From contig NW_006499563.1 in the NCBI RefSeq assembly GCF_000471905.2, forward strand, positions 5,118,656 to 5,182,655: a stretch of DNA of 64,000 bases. Direction: 5' to 3'. The DNA is from Amborella trichopoda. Its lineage: Eukaryota; Streptophyta; Magnoliopsida; Amborellales; Amborellaceae. The notes beneath the pieces were generated by a model, which worked only from the letters and a program-made list of their open reading frames with translations, had not been told where the DNA came from and did no database searches. Shown here one piece after another: positions 21,261 to 31,570 of the stretch (position 1 is its first letter; the number at the start of each line of letters is the position of its first letter). A program made the translations under genes and the position numbers.

Positions 21261-23312
21261 CTCTCTATTAAGGCATCAGGTCCTGTGGTGGGCGCTTCTC
21301 ATAACCAGGAACCTGTCGTCCCTCATTCCATTCGAAGATCAAGCTAAGATTATTGAAGACACTCCTAGTCATCGTCTTCATCGCAAGGAACTCTGGCGAG
21401 GCCTCGTCAACTGTTATCTCTCATGGAAGCCCTAAACCCCACCAGTTGGAGGGATAATCAAGACAAATACCTCACCAAGAGTAGGAGCATCCGTCAACCT
21501 CCTTTGTCGGGTGTCCTGGCGTCAATTGCCATTCACTCCTTTCCAAGGGTGATCCTTGTCCCAATAGCCCTTATTGGTGATTCTTCCCCAGTTCGCATAT
21601 TCCTTAGTTGTTCGAACTCTCCTACTGAAGTGAGGTAGTACGTATTTGCTAGTCTCTGGCATTTCAAGACACATGGACCAAGCAATTCGTATATGTTCCG
21701 GCAGCCAACACTCTCTAAACGTTCAAGGCTTGTCCGCTCTCCCCTTATACACTTTACTCCGATGCTTCTCGAATAAAACCGAGAAGGGGCATCTTTGGTC
21801 AAGCCCGTGCTGACGAGCAAAGTAGTGGGGGAAATATCGCTCTAGCCTAGCACTGTGTGGAGTCCGATAAGATAAGACGCCCCCTCTGATGCTTAGCATG
21901 AACATGAGTTACTTAATCATTGTTGGGGCACTGTCCAGCTCCTTCCCTAACTCATCGAAGAAAGCACAGTCGGTGAAGTTCCCAACTGGAAAAGGGACTC
22001 TCCTCATATTCAAAGAATCATTTCCGAATAGACCTCAAGCGTCCCCTAGGGTATGGAAGATGGCCCTCTGGTTTGCTATCTCCATCAAGAAGGGCCACAA
22101 CTTATTTCTTCAGCATTGATGCTTGACGTAGGTGTCAGGGAAATAAGCCCCTAACCACCTGTATATGTAATACATAGGGAATGGGGGTTTTTAAGTCCCT
22201 AGGAAAAGCTTCTCCTCCTATGATGTCATTCCCTCCCTCCTTACCCTTATAGGCCTTTCCATGGGAGATGGCCCCCAAGCCCTGATATATGTTGCACAGG
22301 ACTGACTGAGCAAGGGCATACTCACACCCTCTGACCATGTCGCATGCCACATATAATACCACTGAGCGAATGTTGTCCCCCCCGGCACAAAGCAAGAATT
22401 TGCACTAGAATAAGGACAGGTAGGAGGCCAAGAAGACACAATCATCATCAGCCTCGAGCTGATATATAGGAGGTGTCTCATTTGCAACTTCCTTCCCTTT
22501 CCCCTTTGGAGTACCCTGACCAGCCGTCAGGATAATCCCCACAAAAGAATTTCACCCAGTCTGTAAAGGTGACCCTACCATTGCTAGATCGACCGACAAT
22601 TGATTGGTAGGCCTCAAAGATCATGGGAAGATTGGCTTGTGGCTCTTCACCCCCCAAGTCAACACCACCAAAGATAACTGAGTTTGAGGGCACAAACGTG
22701 TCATACATAGCCCCATGCATAGGGAGACCTCCAATAAAGTGAAGATTCAGTAAAGAGATTCTCTCTTCGCCATGACCAACAGGCTAAGTATTGCACACAT
22801 GACTCCACATCTCCAGTAATACCTTTACTGTATTAGGGCAACGATCGTAGTGGCTACCAAAAGACCGGACCGCCGTTAATAGCGAAGCACGCTAAAGTAT
22901 GCTTCCATATGAAGTCAATACCTTAACAGTCCAGGAAGCGTATCCCTTCAGGTATGGTGCTCTCCCTGAATCCGGAGCCCTTTTGCCGACCTCCTTAATA
23001 ATTCCTTCGCCTGGACCATTCTCTTCCCCAAGGTGGGCAAGTTCTCCCCGGAAGCTATGTTCTGATGCATACAGTGAAGAAGTTCCATCCCGTCTTCATA
23101 CAGACATTGCCACCATTGCCCTCCCGCACTTCAAAGCATACAGAGTCAGTAATAAAAGTGATGCTAAGAGGCTACTCTGGTTCACACGCCAGCTGAGTCA
23201 GCCAAATGGGTTCACCTCTTGATAAAAATTCACTCGTAAAGTCACGAGCGTAGATTTCCCCTTCCCTGGGGAGCCTCTTCATATTGGGGCTTTGGTAAGA
23301 GGAACCAGCCAT
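21261..23312 (-). pseudogene. C: antisense plant mobile domain (PMD)-like ORF, N-terminal part
   Basis: Likely start ATG at 23312-23310 (MAGSSYQSPNMKRLPREGE), shared with E. The PMD follows: NTVKVLLEMWSHV, HGEERISLLNLHFIGGLPMH (GE...L..L.GLP motif), YALAQSVLCNIYQGLGAIS and YFPHYFARQHGLDQRCP, all characteristic of the PMD/aminotransferase-like family found in plant genes and transposons. It runs opposite to C. Several stops and frameshifts make it a pseudogene. Extra antisense ORFs in Tat elements are known, some with domains from DNA transposons. Confidence 0.75.
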
Positions 23313-23319
23313 TATAAAG

Positions 23320-23580
23320 GGCTAAGTGGTTCGCTCCCAAAAGTTGTCAAGGCACTGGAACAGCGCCGGTTGAGTTTGTCTAACACTCAGCACTGACTGA
23401 TCCTCTCAAAACACTTAGCACCAGGTGAACTTCTCAATGCTCAGTGCCAATTGCGTATTGACGATTAGCGTTGGGTGAGTTTGTCAAACACTTAGCGCCG
23501 ATAGAGCTTCTCAATACCCAGCGTCGGTTGAATGCAAACACCCCAGTGCTGATTGAGCTTGTCTAAGGCCAGTGCTAGAT
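23320..23580 (-). repeat. C: ~37-bp tandem array in the antisense leader
   Basis: About six units with CAGCGCCGGTTGAGTTTGTC and AACACTTAGC on the plus strand. Related degenerate units are found in A (4140-4310) and D (6760-6960). The CGCCGGTTG core is shared with the LTR array. Confidence 0.7.
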
Positions 23581-24338
23581 GAAGGTGAATCTCGCACACG
23601 TGCCACTAATCTTAGGCATGACACCTCAAAATCAGTCGTTCTGACTAACAGCCCTTGCCACATCTTTTGGAGTTGCCTCACACACTTGCGACTGATTACC
23701 GTACACTTTCCAAGGACGAAGGCAACCGTCCCCACGTCTTCAGCGACCTATTCCTTCCCAATGATGTTTCACCTCCCGTGGCCATTCGTCTTTTGCCGAA
23801 ATTACTCCCATATGGTCGAAAACTCACTGGAAAACCTTCTCACATATCTTTTTAACTTGTACTTCACCAGAATCACTCCGAAAGGCTTCTGTAAAGTTTC
23901 CCTGAGTCCTAGAAAACCTCTGCCACACCATGAAAGTGCCAGAACACTTCCACAACCGTCGAGAAACCCCATAAAAACCCTCGAAAAGCCCTCAAGATGT
24001 GCAAAAAATACTCATTGATGTGTCTCCCGCCTCTTCCCAAAAGAAAAATGATAGTCAGAGCCTCCTTTGCCTCCCGGAAAGATTCCTGAAAAGCTCTCCT
24101 TTCCCTGCTACTCTCTCTGCAACTTTGCCAAACTTTGGGCAAAGGACGCACATCGATGGAATTCTCAGCAAAACACTTGTCGAAATCCTGCTGGCTGTCG
24201 AAACCATCCCCGCAGAGACTGTTGCTGAAGTTCCACTGCTTATTGGAAACTTCAACCGAGCACTCTCTCCTCACGGTTAAAGAAAACTTGCTTACGTTTG
24301 TACCCTTAGTGAAAATAAGGGAAAAACGAGTTTTTCCC
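23581..24338 (-). other. C: antisense leader between TATA and PMD start
   Basis: About 760 bp, matching in outline D 6060-6750 (opposite strand) and E 41540-42030. Recurrent words such as CCTCAAAAACCTC and GGAAACCTC give weak internal repetition. Open frames on both strands here are not conserved between copies, so I see no gene. Confidence 0.5.
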
Positions 24339-24339
24339 C

Positions 24340-24350
24340 CTTATATAGAC
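24340..24350 (-). promoter_or_regulatory. C: antisense TATA box for the PMD ORF
   Basis: GTCTATATAAGGGGG on the minus strand, about 1.03 kb upstream of the PMD ATG. The preceding TTTGAGGGCAGTGTA matches D (TTTGAGGGTAGTGTG). E has only a decayed version (CAGTGTTAAAAGGG, minus strand, near 42037-42050). It is placed to drive the antisense ORF independently of the LTR. Confidence 0.65.
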
Positions 24351-24469
24351 TACACTGCCCTCAAAAGCCCTTCACAAACTTGAAATATAGGTTGCATGCA
24401 TGGGAAGCCAAGCGACAACAAGCCAGGTGGAGCTTCGACACAAGGCTCAAGGTAACTCTCATCGATCCA

Positions 24470-24800
24470 TCCCCAGCACCGGTTGACACAACGTTGGGTG
24501 TTTCCAAAAAAAGAAAACAAAAAAAAAGAAAAAAACTACCCTAACATTGGTTGACGCAGCGCCAAGAGAATTTCCAAACAACTCTAGTGCCAAGTGACAC
24601 AACATCGGGAGAATTTCCAAACAACCGTAGTGTTAGTTGACTTAGTGTCAGACGTGTTTCCCAATACAACACTAGCGTCGATTGACTTAACGCTGGGTGT
24701 GTTTCCAAATACAACCTTAGCATCGGTCAACTTAGAGTCGGGTGTGTCTCCAAAACGACCCTAGCGTTGGTTAACTCAGCGCCAGTTGACTTCAGATAAT
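24470..24800 (+). repeat. C: tandem array upstream of the antisense TATA
   Basis: About eight units built on CAGCACCGGTTGACACAACG, TTGGGTGTGTTTCCAAATAC and AACCCTAGCGTTGGTT variants. It corresponds to D's 5400-5925 array on the other strand. An interrupted A-rich run occurs near 24505-24535. Confidence 0.75.
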
Positions 24801-24929
24801 ATCATTGGATATTCACAACGCCAGCTGAACAACGCCGGTTGTGTTGTGAGAATTTAGCACCGCTGGAATATTCGCAACAAACCATCAGCGCTACACATGG
24901 CACCGACCGTATTTCAAGTAGCGTATGCC

Positions 24930-25200
24930 CTACCACTATCCCAAATGGAGTTGTGTTCCCAAGCCAGGACATGTCATCCCTAGTGGACTTGCACCCAGGC
25001 TGTTGCACCTAAACTGTGAATTCCCCAATGGAGTCAAGAGTTGTCCCTCGTCCCCCACTAGAAGTCACACCCATACTGCGGCTCATCATCCCCTGTGAAG
25101 TTGGGGTTATTCTCACCTCCCAAATACCTAGTGGGTCAGCTTCACACTAAGTTATCTTATCGCCAGGGAGTCAGGTTCCCGGTCATAAAGTCTCATCTTT
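24930..25200 (+). repeat. C: iterons resembling the tRNA-Arg 3' arm
   Basis: Degenerate units near ATCCCCAGTGGAGTCA in element sense, such as 24938-24952, 24976-24990, 25021-25035 and 25088-25102. The by-eye consensus is complementary to 14 or so bases of C's own primer-binding site. The counterparts are D 4926-5340 and E 43330-43700. Confidence 0.55.
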
Positions 25201-25384
25201 CACCTCAGAAAGTGCCTTACCCCCTAAAAAACCATAACAAGGTCCACTTATGCTGGTCATCCTTCATCAGGTCACCATTTCCACCTAGCCCTCAATTTTT
25301 ACCGTCGACAAGCCTATTCCCCATGGAGCTCCACCTACGCCGCGATCTACAAAATGGTCCATGTTGCATGGCCCAAAACTGCAC

Positions 25385-25900
25385 AGCCCTGATCTAGACG
25401 CATAACCCTAAACTCTATGGTCCAAACTAATGACCTTAAAACTGTAGTGGAGGTCTTGATGCACGACCTTAAACTGTACGGTCCTAAGTTGTATGACTTT
25501 AACCTGCATAATTATGGTCCTAGCTGTGCGACCTTAAACTGCATAACCATGGTCCGAACTATATGACCTTAAACTGTAGTGGAGGTCTAGTTGCATGAAC
25601 CTAAACTGCATGGTCCAAACTATATGACCTTAAACCATAGTCTACGTCCCGGCCACACGATGTTAAACTGCACAACACCACGGTCCAAACTATACGATCT
25701 TAAACTATAGTGGAGGTCTAGTTGCACGACCTTAAACTGCTTGGTCCTAAGTTGTATGACTTTAAACTGCATAATTATGGTCCTAGCTGTGCGACTTTAA
25801 AACTGCACAACCACGGTCCAACTATATGACCTTAAAACATAGTGCACACCCTGACTGCATGACGATAAACTACATTGCCCAAGTCAAGGAGGCATGACCA
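25385..25900 (+). repeat. C: satellite-like array (CCTTAAACTGCA family)
   Basis: Monomers of about 30-36 bp with GACCTTAAACTGCATGGTCC and CCAAACTATATGACCTTAAA. Same family as D 4315-4925 and E 42550-43270. Higher-order order is less regular than in D. Stray monomers continue at 26215-26325. Confidence 0.85.
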
Positions 25901-26756
25901 TAAACTCGCCCCCACATACACGCACACGCCTTTCCATACACTTTCTCGCATGCCTTTCCTAACCTATCTGTTATTGTGCTTGCATCACCTTCATTACCTC
26001 CCCATGAGTCCATCACCCTACATCATTTCCCAGTGAGTCTCACCATTGCCCGCAAAATGGCGAACCATCCCATTATCCATACTTATTGAAAGTTAGTGGG
26101 TCACTATCATCCACTCACCTTTCATACATCACCCATCTCTCATGGGTAGCCTCGAGCCATCTCCCCAAGTGAGCCAAACCACCACCATACTCACTCCATG
26201 GCCCTCATAAACTGTCGTCCATCACCTTTACGGTCCAGCTATATGACCGTAAACCTTAGCGCAGGTCCAGGCCGCATGACATTAAACTGTTTTGCACGGG
26301 TCCTGGAGGCATGACCTTAAACACGTCCTCACAAAAAAAGAAAAGGAAAAGAAATAATGGGCATGGTATATACCTAAACAAGGGAATGCTATAAGTAAAT
26401 ATGACGGACGGGCATGCTCATGAAACCAGGAGCAAAAGAGTTCCGTGAATAAAAATTGGGTACGGTGAGAACCCGAAAGGGCATCGTGAGTAAATATGGA
26501 CAAAAGGGTGGACATGGCCGAAAGGTCATGGGTAAAAGAGCCTCAAAATAAAAATTTTCAAAAAAGAGAAAAAGAAGTTGGTGAAAACCGTCTCTATGAC
26601 GCCAGCTCCCAAGTTCAAGCAAAAATTTGCGAAGGACGCTTGGACAATAAACAGGTTGATGCAACATTAGCTTCCACAGGTGACTTCAGTCAGCACTCCC
26701 TTCATCATCAAGATGTCCAATAGGGTGTACATGTTAAAATCATCCCTGGACATTCC
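25901..26756 (+). other. C: 3' region between arrays
   Basis: Mostly unique-looking sequence with scattered monomers of the neighbouring array (26215-26325) and a few ATCCCCAGTGAGTC-like words (26005-26035). 26330-26640 resembles E 44545-44760 (AAAAGGGCGGACATGGCCG type words). I see no gene. Confidence 0.5.
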
Positions 26757-27155
26757 TTCTTCAGTCTTGGGTGAGCAGGTAGCCCAGTCGACGTTCGTCT
26801 TCAGTTCTAGGTGAGCAAGTAGCCCAGTCAAGTTCCTTCTTTGGTCCTGGGTGAACAGGTAGCCCAGCCGACTTCCTTCTACAGTCTTGGGTAAACAGGT
26901 AATCCAGTCGACATCTCTCTTCAGTACTGGGTGAACAGATAGCCCAATCGACATCCCTCTTTAGTCTTGAGTGAGCAAGTAGGCGAGTCGACTTCCTTCT
27001 TCGTTCGTGGGTGAATAGGTAGCCCAGTCGATATCCTTCATTAGTCTTGGGTGAATAGGTACCCAGCCGACATCATTCTTCAAACTTTGATGAACAGGTA
27101 ACCCAGTCGACATTGTTCTACAGGGTTGGGTGAGAACGTAGCCTAGTCATTATCC
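26757..27155 (+). repeat. C: 40-bp tandem array
   Basis: About ten units of 40 bp, core TCTTGGGTGAGCAGGTAGCC then CAGTCGACTTCCTTCTTCAG. Units differ at several positions each. It lies in the hypervariable zone before the 3' LTR. Confidence 0.9.
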
Positions 27156-27159
27156 CTTC

Positions 27160-27660
27160 TTCAAGGACCTTCTCCCCATGCATGGAGTATGCATGCCTTC
27201 TCATTCTCTTATGGACCTCCTCCCCATGCAGGAAGTATGCATGCCTTCTCCATCTCTTATTGACCTCCTCCCCATGTATGGAGTATGCATGACTTCTCCT
27301 TCTCTTATAGACCTCCTCCCCATGCATGGAGTATGCATGCCTTCTCCTTTTCTTATAAACGTCCTCCCCATGCATGGAGTATGCATGCCTTCTCCTTCTC
27401 TTATAGACCNNNNNNNNNNNNNNNNNNNNGTATGCTTGCCTTCTTCTTCTCTTATAGACCTCCTCCCCATGCATGAAGTCTACATTCTTTCTCCTTCTCT
27501 TATAGACCTCCTCACCATGCATGGAGTATGCATGCCTTCTCTTTCTCTTATAGACCTCCTCACCATGCGTGGAGTATGCATGCCTTCTCCTTCTCTTATA
27601 AACCTTCTCCCCATGCATGGAGTATGCATGCCTTCTCCTTCTCTTATAGACCCCTCTCTC
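27160..27660 (+). repeat. C: 48-bp tandem array containing the assembly gap
   Basis: About ten units of 48 bp, core CCCCATGCATGGAGTATGCA then TGCCTTCTCCTTCTC. Because 48 is divisible by three and no unit carries a stop, frames stay open on both strands (16-residue repeats such as MHGVCMPSPSLIDLLP and MHGEEVYKRRRRHAYS). These are repeat artefacts. Units are much more alike than in the other arrays. Confidence 0.9.
27410..27429. other. Assembly gap (20 N)
   Basis: Twenty N bases within the 48-bp array. The true number of repeat units is unknown. Confidence 1.
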
Positions 27661-28094
27661 TATGAGGCTAGGTGAAAATGTAGCCCAGTCATCATCCTTC
27701 CAAGGCAGAAACTGACAAGGTCAGGGTGGAACTTGCTAGAGACTTTAGCTCGCCTAATCGGCACGACTTGACCTTTAAGATCGACTAATAAAACCTGCCC
27801 CCGACTGGACTCGGTAAACGAGACCAACAGTGGTACTCTGATCGTCAAAATCAAACCTGGTGTAGCAACAAACCAACACCACCAAAAAAGTATCTTCTCC
27901 CCCTAAAGTCTCCATGGACGGACCCACGAACAATGCATCCCTATGTCTGAGAGGCCTAGTTACACCATTACGTGAATCTCCTTGGCGTTCACATGGTCCT
28001 GTGGCTAAGAAGGAAAAAAGTAAAAGTCGAAGGAAGCTTTTCGAATGATTGTCCTTCTTACTTCCCTTGAAGCACAACATTCGATGAGGCAAGC
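27661..28094 (+). other. C: spacer before the 3' LTR
   Basis: No gene seen. The final part (GAAGCACAACATTCGATGAGG) resembles E just before its LTR (GAAGGACAACATTC). A clear polypurine tract is not recognisable, so the plus-strand primer site has decayed or is atypical. Confidence 0.45.
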
Positions 28095-30499
28095 TATTTG
28101 AACATATTTTTCATCACCTTGGTCCCTAGTAGGAAGCAAGTGAATACAGCCTACAAAATAGTGAAAAATTCTTGACAGTCTCAGAATGGCTCTAGAATTG
28201 CTCAAGATCATCATCAGCACTTCAAAATACCATTGTCAAGTTTCATCGCGATTAGACATATCTAATGCAATGAACAAAAAGAAACAGTTTTAAGAAACTT
28301 GGCCTTTAGCACCCTGAAATGGACCCTACAACTGGAGCTACATTTTCGGTGTTTCAAATCCGTGTGGGACCACCGCCATTGGATCCGGTATGGTTGAAAA
28401 CCCTTATGGGCCAACTTTAGGCTTGATCAGACACTCTAGAACAAAGATATGAGCTAAACATTGAAATAAGAGAGGTCACTCACTATTCTTGTATGGCTTC
28501 AGCGTACCAAAACACCATTAAAGGTGATTATTTTTACAATCATGGGCAGTCACTTTTGAGGCCCGTAAGTCACTCATCCCAAGTTGGATCGCTCCCAAAT
28601 TTGGTGAACATATTCGTCTCATCAAGAAGAACAATTGGATATATGGCACACCCTAAGATGATATCCGAGCAGGGAGAACAGCCAAAGAGAAGTTGCCGAT
28701 TCGTGAAGAAGTTGCAGAAAATTTAGCAGTGACATGCCTCGCTTGATGAACAAAATCATGATGCTCGCAAAACGGATCGATGCAAAACAAATTCCATTGT
28801 GTGTGAAAGGTTTTGGACTATCATTAGACCGAACAACGTACATGATCGACGGTCAGATTTCATGCACGAAACAAAAGAAAGTTACAAAAATTCCTGTCGT
28901 CGGATTCTAGATTCCGGTCAAAACTCAAAAGTTGCGAAATCTTCGTTCGGGCTCAAAATTGAGTTTCAATTGTTGCCACGCGATCTTAATGACATGCTTA
29001 GTGCGTTACGAAGAAGAAATCTTAGAAAAATAATAAGGAAAGATCGCACTTCATTTTCAAAGTTTCCCATATTCAAACAAATTTCAAGTCTTGTGATCAT
29101 GACTCAAAAACATGATTCATGGCTTGAAGTTGGTATCAAAACAATCACCATATCGATCCCTACAAGAAAACAATAATCTTTCGATTAAACGAGCATCAGA
29201 ACAACCCCGGGTCTACCACGAAAGATCACGCAAATGCACACCAGTCAGTGAGACCTAGTGCCGGTTGGTTTTCTCTCTATTCATCTACCAGTCGGCGAGA
29301 GTTAGCACCGGTTGGTTTTCATTCTATTCCTTTGTCAGTCGGTGAGATGTAGCGCCGATTGGTCTTCTCCCTCTTCCTTTGTCAGTTGATGAGACCTAGT
29401 GTCGATTGGTCTTCTCTCTCATCTTCTATCAGTCAGTGAGGCCTATCACCGCTTGGTCTTCTCTCTCTTCATCTATCAATAGGTGATACTTCACATTGGT
29501 TGGTTTCCTCTCTCTTCATCTACTAGTCGGCGAGACCTAGCACCGGTTCGTTTTTTCTCTCTTCTTCTACCGGTTAGTGAGGCCTAGTGTCGATTGCCTT
29601 TCTCTCTCTACCAGTCAGTGAGGCCTAACGTCGATTGGTCTACTCCCTCTCTTCTTCTGTCAGATGACGAGACTAAGCGTCAGTTGGTTCCCTTCCTTGC
29701 TTCTCATCTGACACAGTCGGTGAAGCCTAGCACCGACTGCTTCCTCTCTCTCCCATCTTCTGAAACAGTCGGCGATGTCTAGCGTCGACTGCATCTCCTC
29801 TTCCTTCTTCTCTCTCCTTCTGTCTATCCCCTTCTTCTCTTCCTCTGCCGCTCTCTTGTTCGACCAAGAGGGATTGAGGTTAGCATCTCATGGCAGTTCT
29901 GTCATTTATCTGTAATGTTGTTGTGCAAGGTTTGCTTGGCCCGCTTTACTACCATGACAGATGGACCATTGTGCCTAGCTAGTCGATATAGGCAATAACA
30001 TCTAGTAACGATCCTGTGAGCCGATCTCAGTTATCGAGCCCATTTCATCACCACGTTTTGTTAATTATCCACCAGCCTAGTCACTACTCTGACCTTCTCG
30101 CTTGGTCGAATCCTTCTCTCCCCCTGTCTTTCTCTCTTCTTTTTGAATACGCATTCTTGCATATGTTCGTAAAAGAGGAAAAGGGTGAGGCCTGGCCCAC
30201 CTTTCCCATAACCTTTGCCATATATGTGTGTGATTGCAAAAAGTAGAAAATAAGAAGAATACGAGCCAAGGGAGGTTATTTCAAACTAATTTCATTACTG
30301 TGGGGTTTTTTTCGTGATCTAAGAGGGCGCCCATGCGAGTCAGCTCGAGTAAGTCCCGAACCCACCTTTTAAATTCCTCTCTCACCGGTTGGTAACACCT
30401 GCCCCCATTTTCGAACAAGGTTCCTAAGAGAGCGATCTCACGAACGTCTCGGGTCTTCCCCAAAACTCGAGATGAGGGCGAGATCAAAGAACCTAACCA
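28095..30499 (+). repeat. C: 3' LTR (2405 bp), promoter deleted
   Basis: Collinear with the 5' LTR from TATTTGAACATA to CTAACCA. Relative to the 5' LTR it lacks a block from about GATCACGCAA (12025) to the GCCGGTTGG array, removing TATA and the CT-rich tract. It has about 100 bp near 28985-29085 that the 5' LTR lacks. GTAAGT is kept at 30349-30354. Confidence 0.9.
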
Positions 30500-30504
30500 A
30501 AGAT
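30500..30504. repeat. Target-site duplication of C, right copy
   Basis: aagat directly after the 3' LTR; the left copy is aagac. Confidence 0.8.
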
Positions 30505-30850
30505 GTCTCAGTTTGCTTTCAAGAATGTAGTGAAATCTTCTTTCTCTTCTGGAGACATATTCGTTGAAATGAAAGGGGGTATGGGATCCCCTTCATCTCC
30601 AAGATTTATTTCCTCGAGTTCGTCAACTGTGGTTCGACCACCTTCTTCCCATTCTTTTGGAGCCTCTTGCAACTCTTCATCGTCTTTTTCAGAGATCTTT
30701 AGATCGACCTCAAATGCAGAGACCCATGATTCTGATATATCTACCTCTGATAGAGGTCCAGAGTGGATCATAATTTCTTCACCTTTCTCGAATCGAGTGA
30801 TGGAAAGGTCAACCTCAAAAGTGGAAAACACGTTAGGTTTTAGAAACTTA
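30505..30850 (-). pseudogene. pol: D: pre-RT linker
   Basis: Reads VDELEEINLGDEGDPIPPFI and STNMSPEEKEDFTTFLKAN, the conserved segment just before Tat RT, then a TGA and DIFSW across the C insertion. Element A has INLREEADPRPTF and FTTFLKSN followed by TGA at the same codon. Upstream, SISESWVSAFEVD-type sequence is acidic and has no known function. Confidence 0.8.
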
Positions 30851-31378
30851 TCTCGAAAGTTAGAGGAAAATTGAGGTTTCGTGATAATGTTGTGAAGAGT
30901 GTCTTCGGACGAATCACACGGTATTTGTATGGATGCCTAGAGTGTTTACTCCGAGCCAGCTAATTCTTCACAGACTTGTATCATATGGCAAGCTTTCTAA
31001 GAATAGAAGCTTCACACTTTTGATTCTCTCAGTCTCTGCTCAAAGTTAAGCTCAAATGGCCATTGGGGTTTCTTTGGCTTCGACTTCTTGTGTTTCCATG
31101 AAGAAGGAGGCTTTGCCTTGACTTTAGCTGTCAGGGCATCAACAACTATTTGGAATCCTGCTGCTGCTTATGCTCGGGTCATTCTCAATCGCTTTCATTG
31201 CGTTATGCTTATATTGATTCCTACGAATTCTCGGTCGAGAGCCTCGAAGTCTGGGCATATAAAGGTTGTACTTGCAGGGGATGAATAAGAGAGAGAATGA
31301 GAAGTCAAAGATGAAGAAGGAGCAGGTTTAGAAGGTGGGGGGACTTTTAAGGTCGTTCCCCTCATCAGACCCATCTAG
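30851..31378 (-). pseudogene. D: degraded linker, protease not found
   Basis: DGSDEGNDLKSPPTF at the upstream end (31378-31328, minus) matches C's linker. After that the sequence is full of stops and I cannot find a protease active-site motif or the LLGWP and PSTLHQ blocks seen in C. A deletion of the protease is the simplest reading. Confidence 0.5.
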
Positions 31379-31570
31379 ACAACTTTTTACTTCATTCTTG
31401 GCACGATCCATCTTCCTTCTCCATTCTCTTAAGGAGACGTCTCTGTGCCATCTCCCACTCAGCATACGTCCGATGAGGGTCACGATGTTAAAAGCACTCC
31501 CCAACAGTCTAAGCAAGGGAAAGACCTAAAAGACCCCCTGCACCCGTCCAACTCTAGTGATGACGTAAAA
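31379..31570 (+). other. D: ~190-bp micro-inversion in the Gag-protease linker
   Basis: The plus strand here matches the plus strand of C 17560-17750 (shared words GATGTTAAAAGCACTCCCCA, CCCCTGCACCC). The flanks 31325-31378 and 31571-31640 match C in reverse complement, as D's orientation requires. The block is therefore flipped in place. C's version keeps an open frame across it, so D is the derived state. Confidence 0.8.

Larger units (their letters stand above)
10921..30499 (+). mobile_element. Element C: Tat-lineage LTR retrotransposon with antisense PMD ORF, nested in D
   Basis: Bounded by LTRs beginning TGTTTGAAC (TATTTGAAC in the 3' copy) and ending CTAACCA, flanked by a 5-bp target duplication. 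Order: 5' LTR, tRNA-Arg primer site, leader, gag, protease, then (instead of RT-RNase H-integrase) a short junction, an antisense PMD ORF, antisense promoter, six tandem arrays and the 3' LTR. It is therefore a non-autonomous gag-protease-PMD form. The LTRs differ at roughly one base in six over their first 165 bp by eye, so it is an old insertion. Confidence 0.9.

Noticed and set aside
26757..27660. CRISPR-like direct repeats
   Set aside because: The units are contiguous tandem repeats without unique spacers, and the context is plant retrotransposon.
27118..27675. Two 165-166-codon repeat proteins on opposite strands
   Set aside because: A 48-bp tandem array with no stop in the unit keeps both strands open; it spans an N gap.
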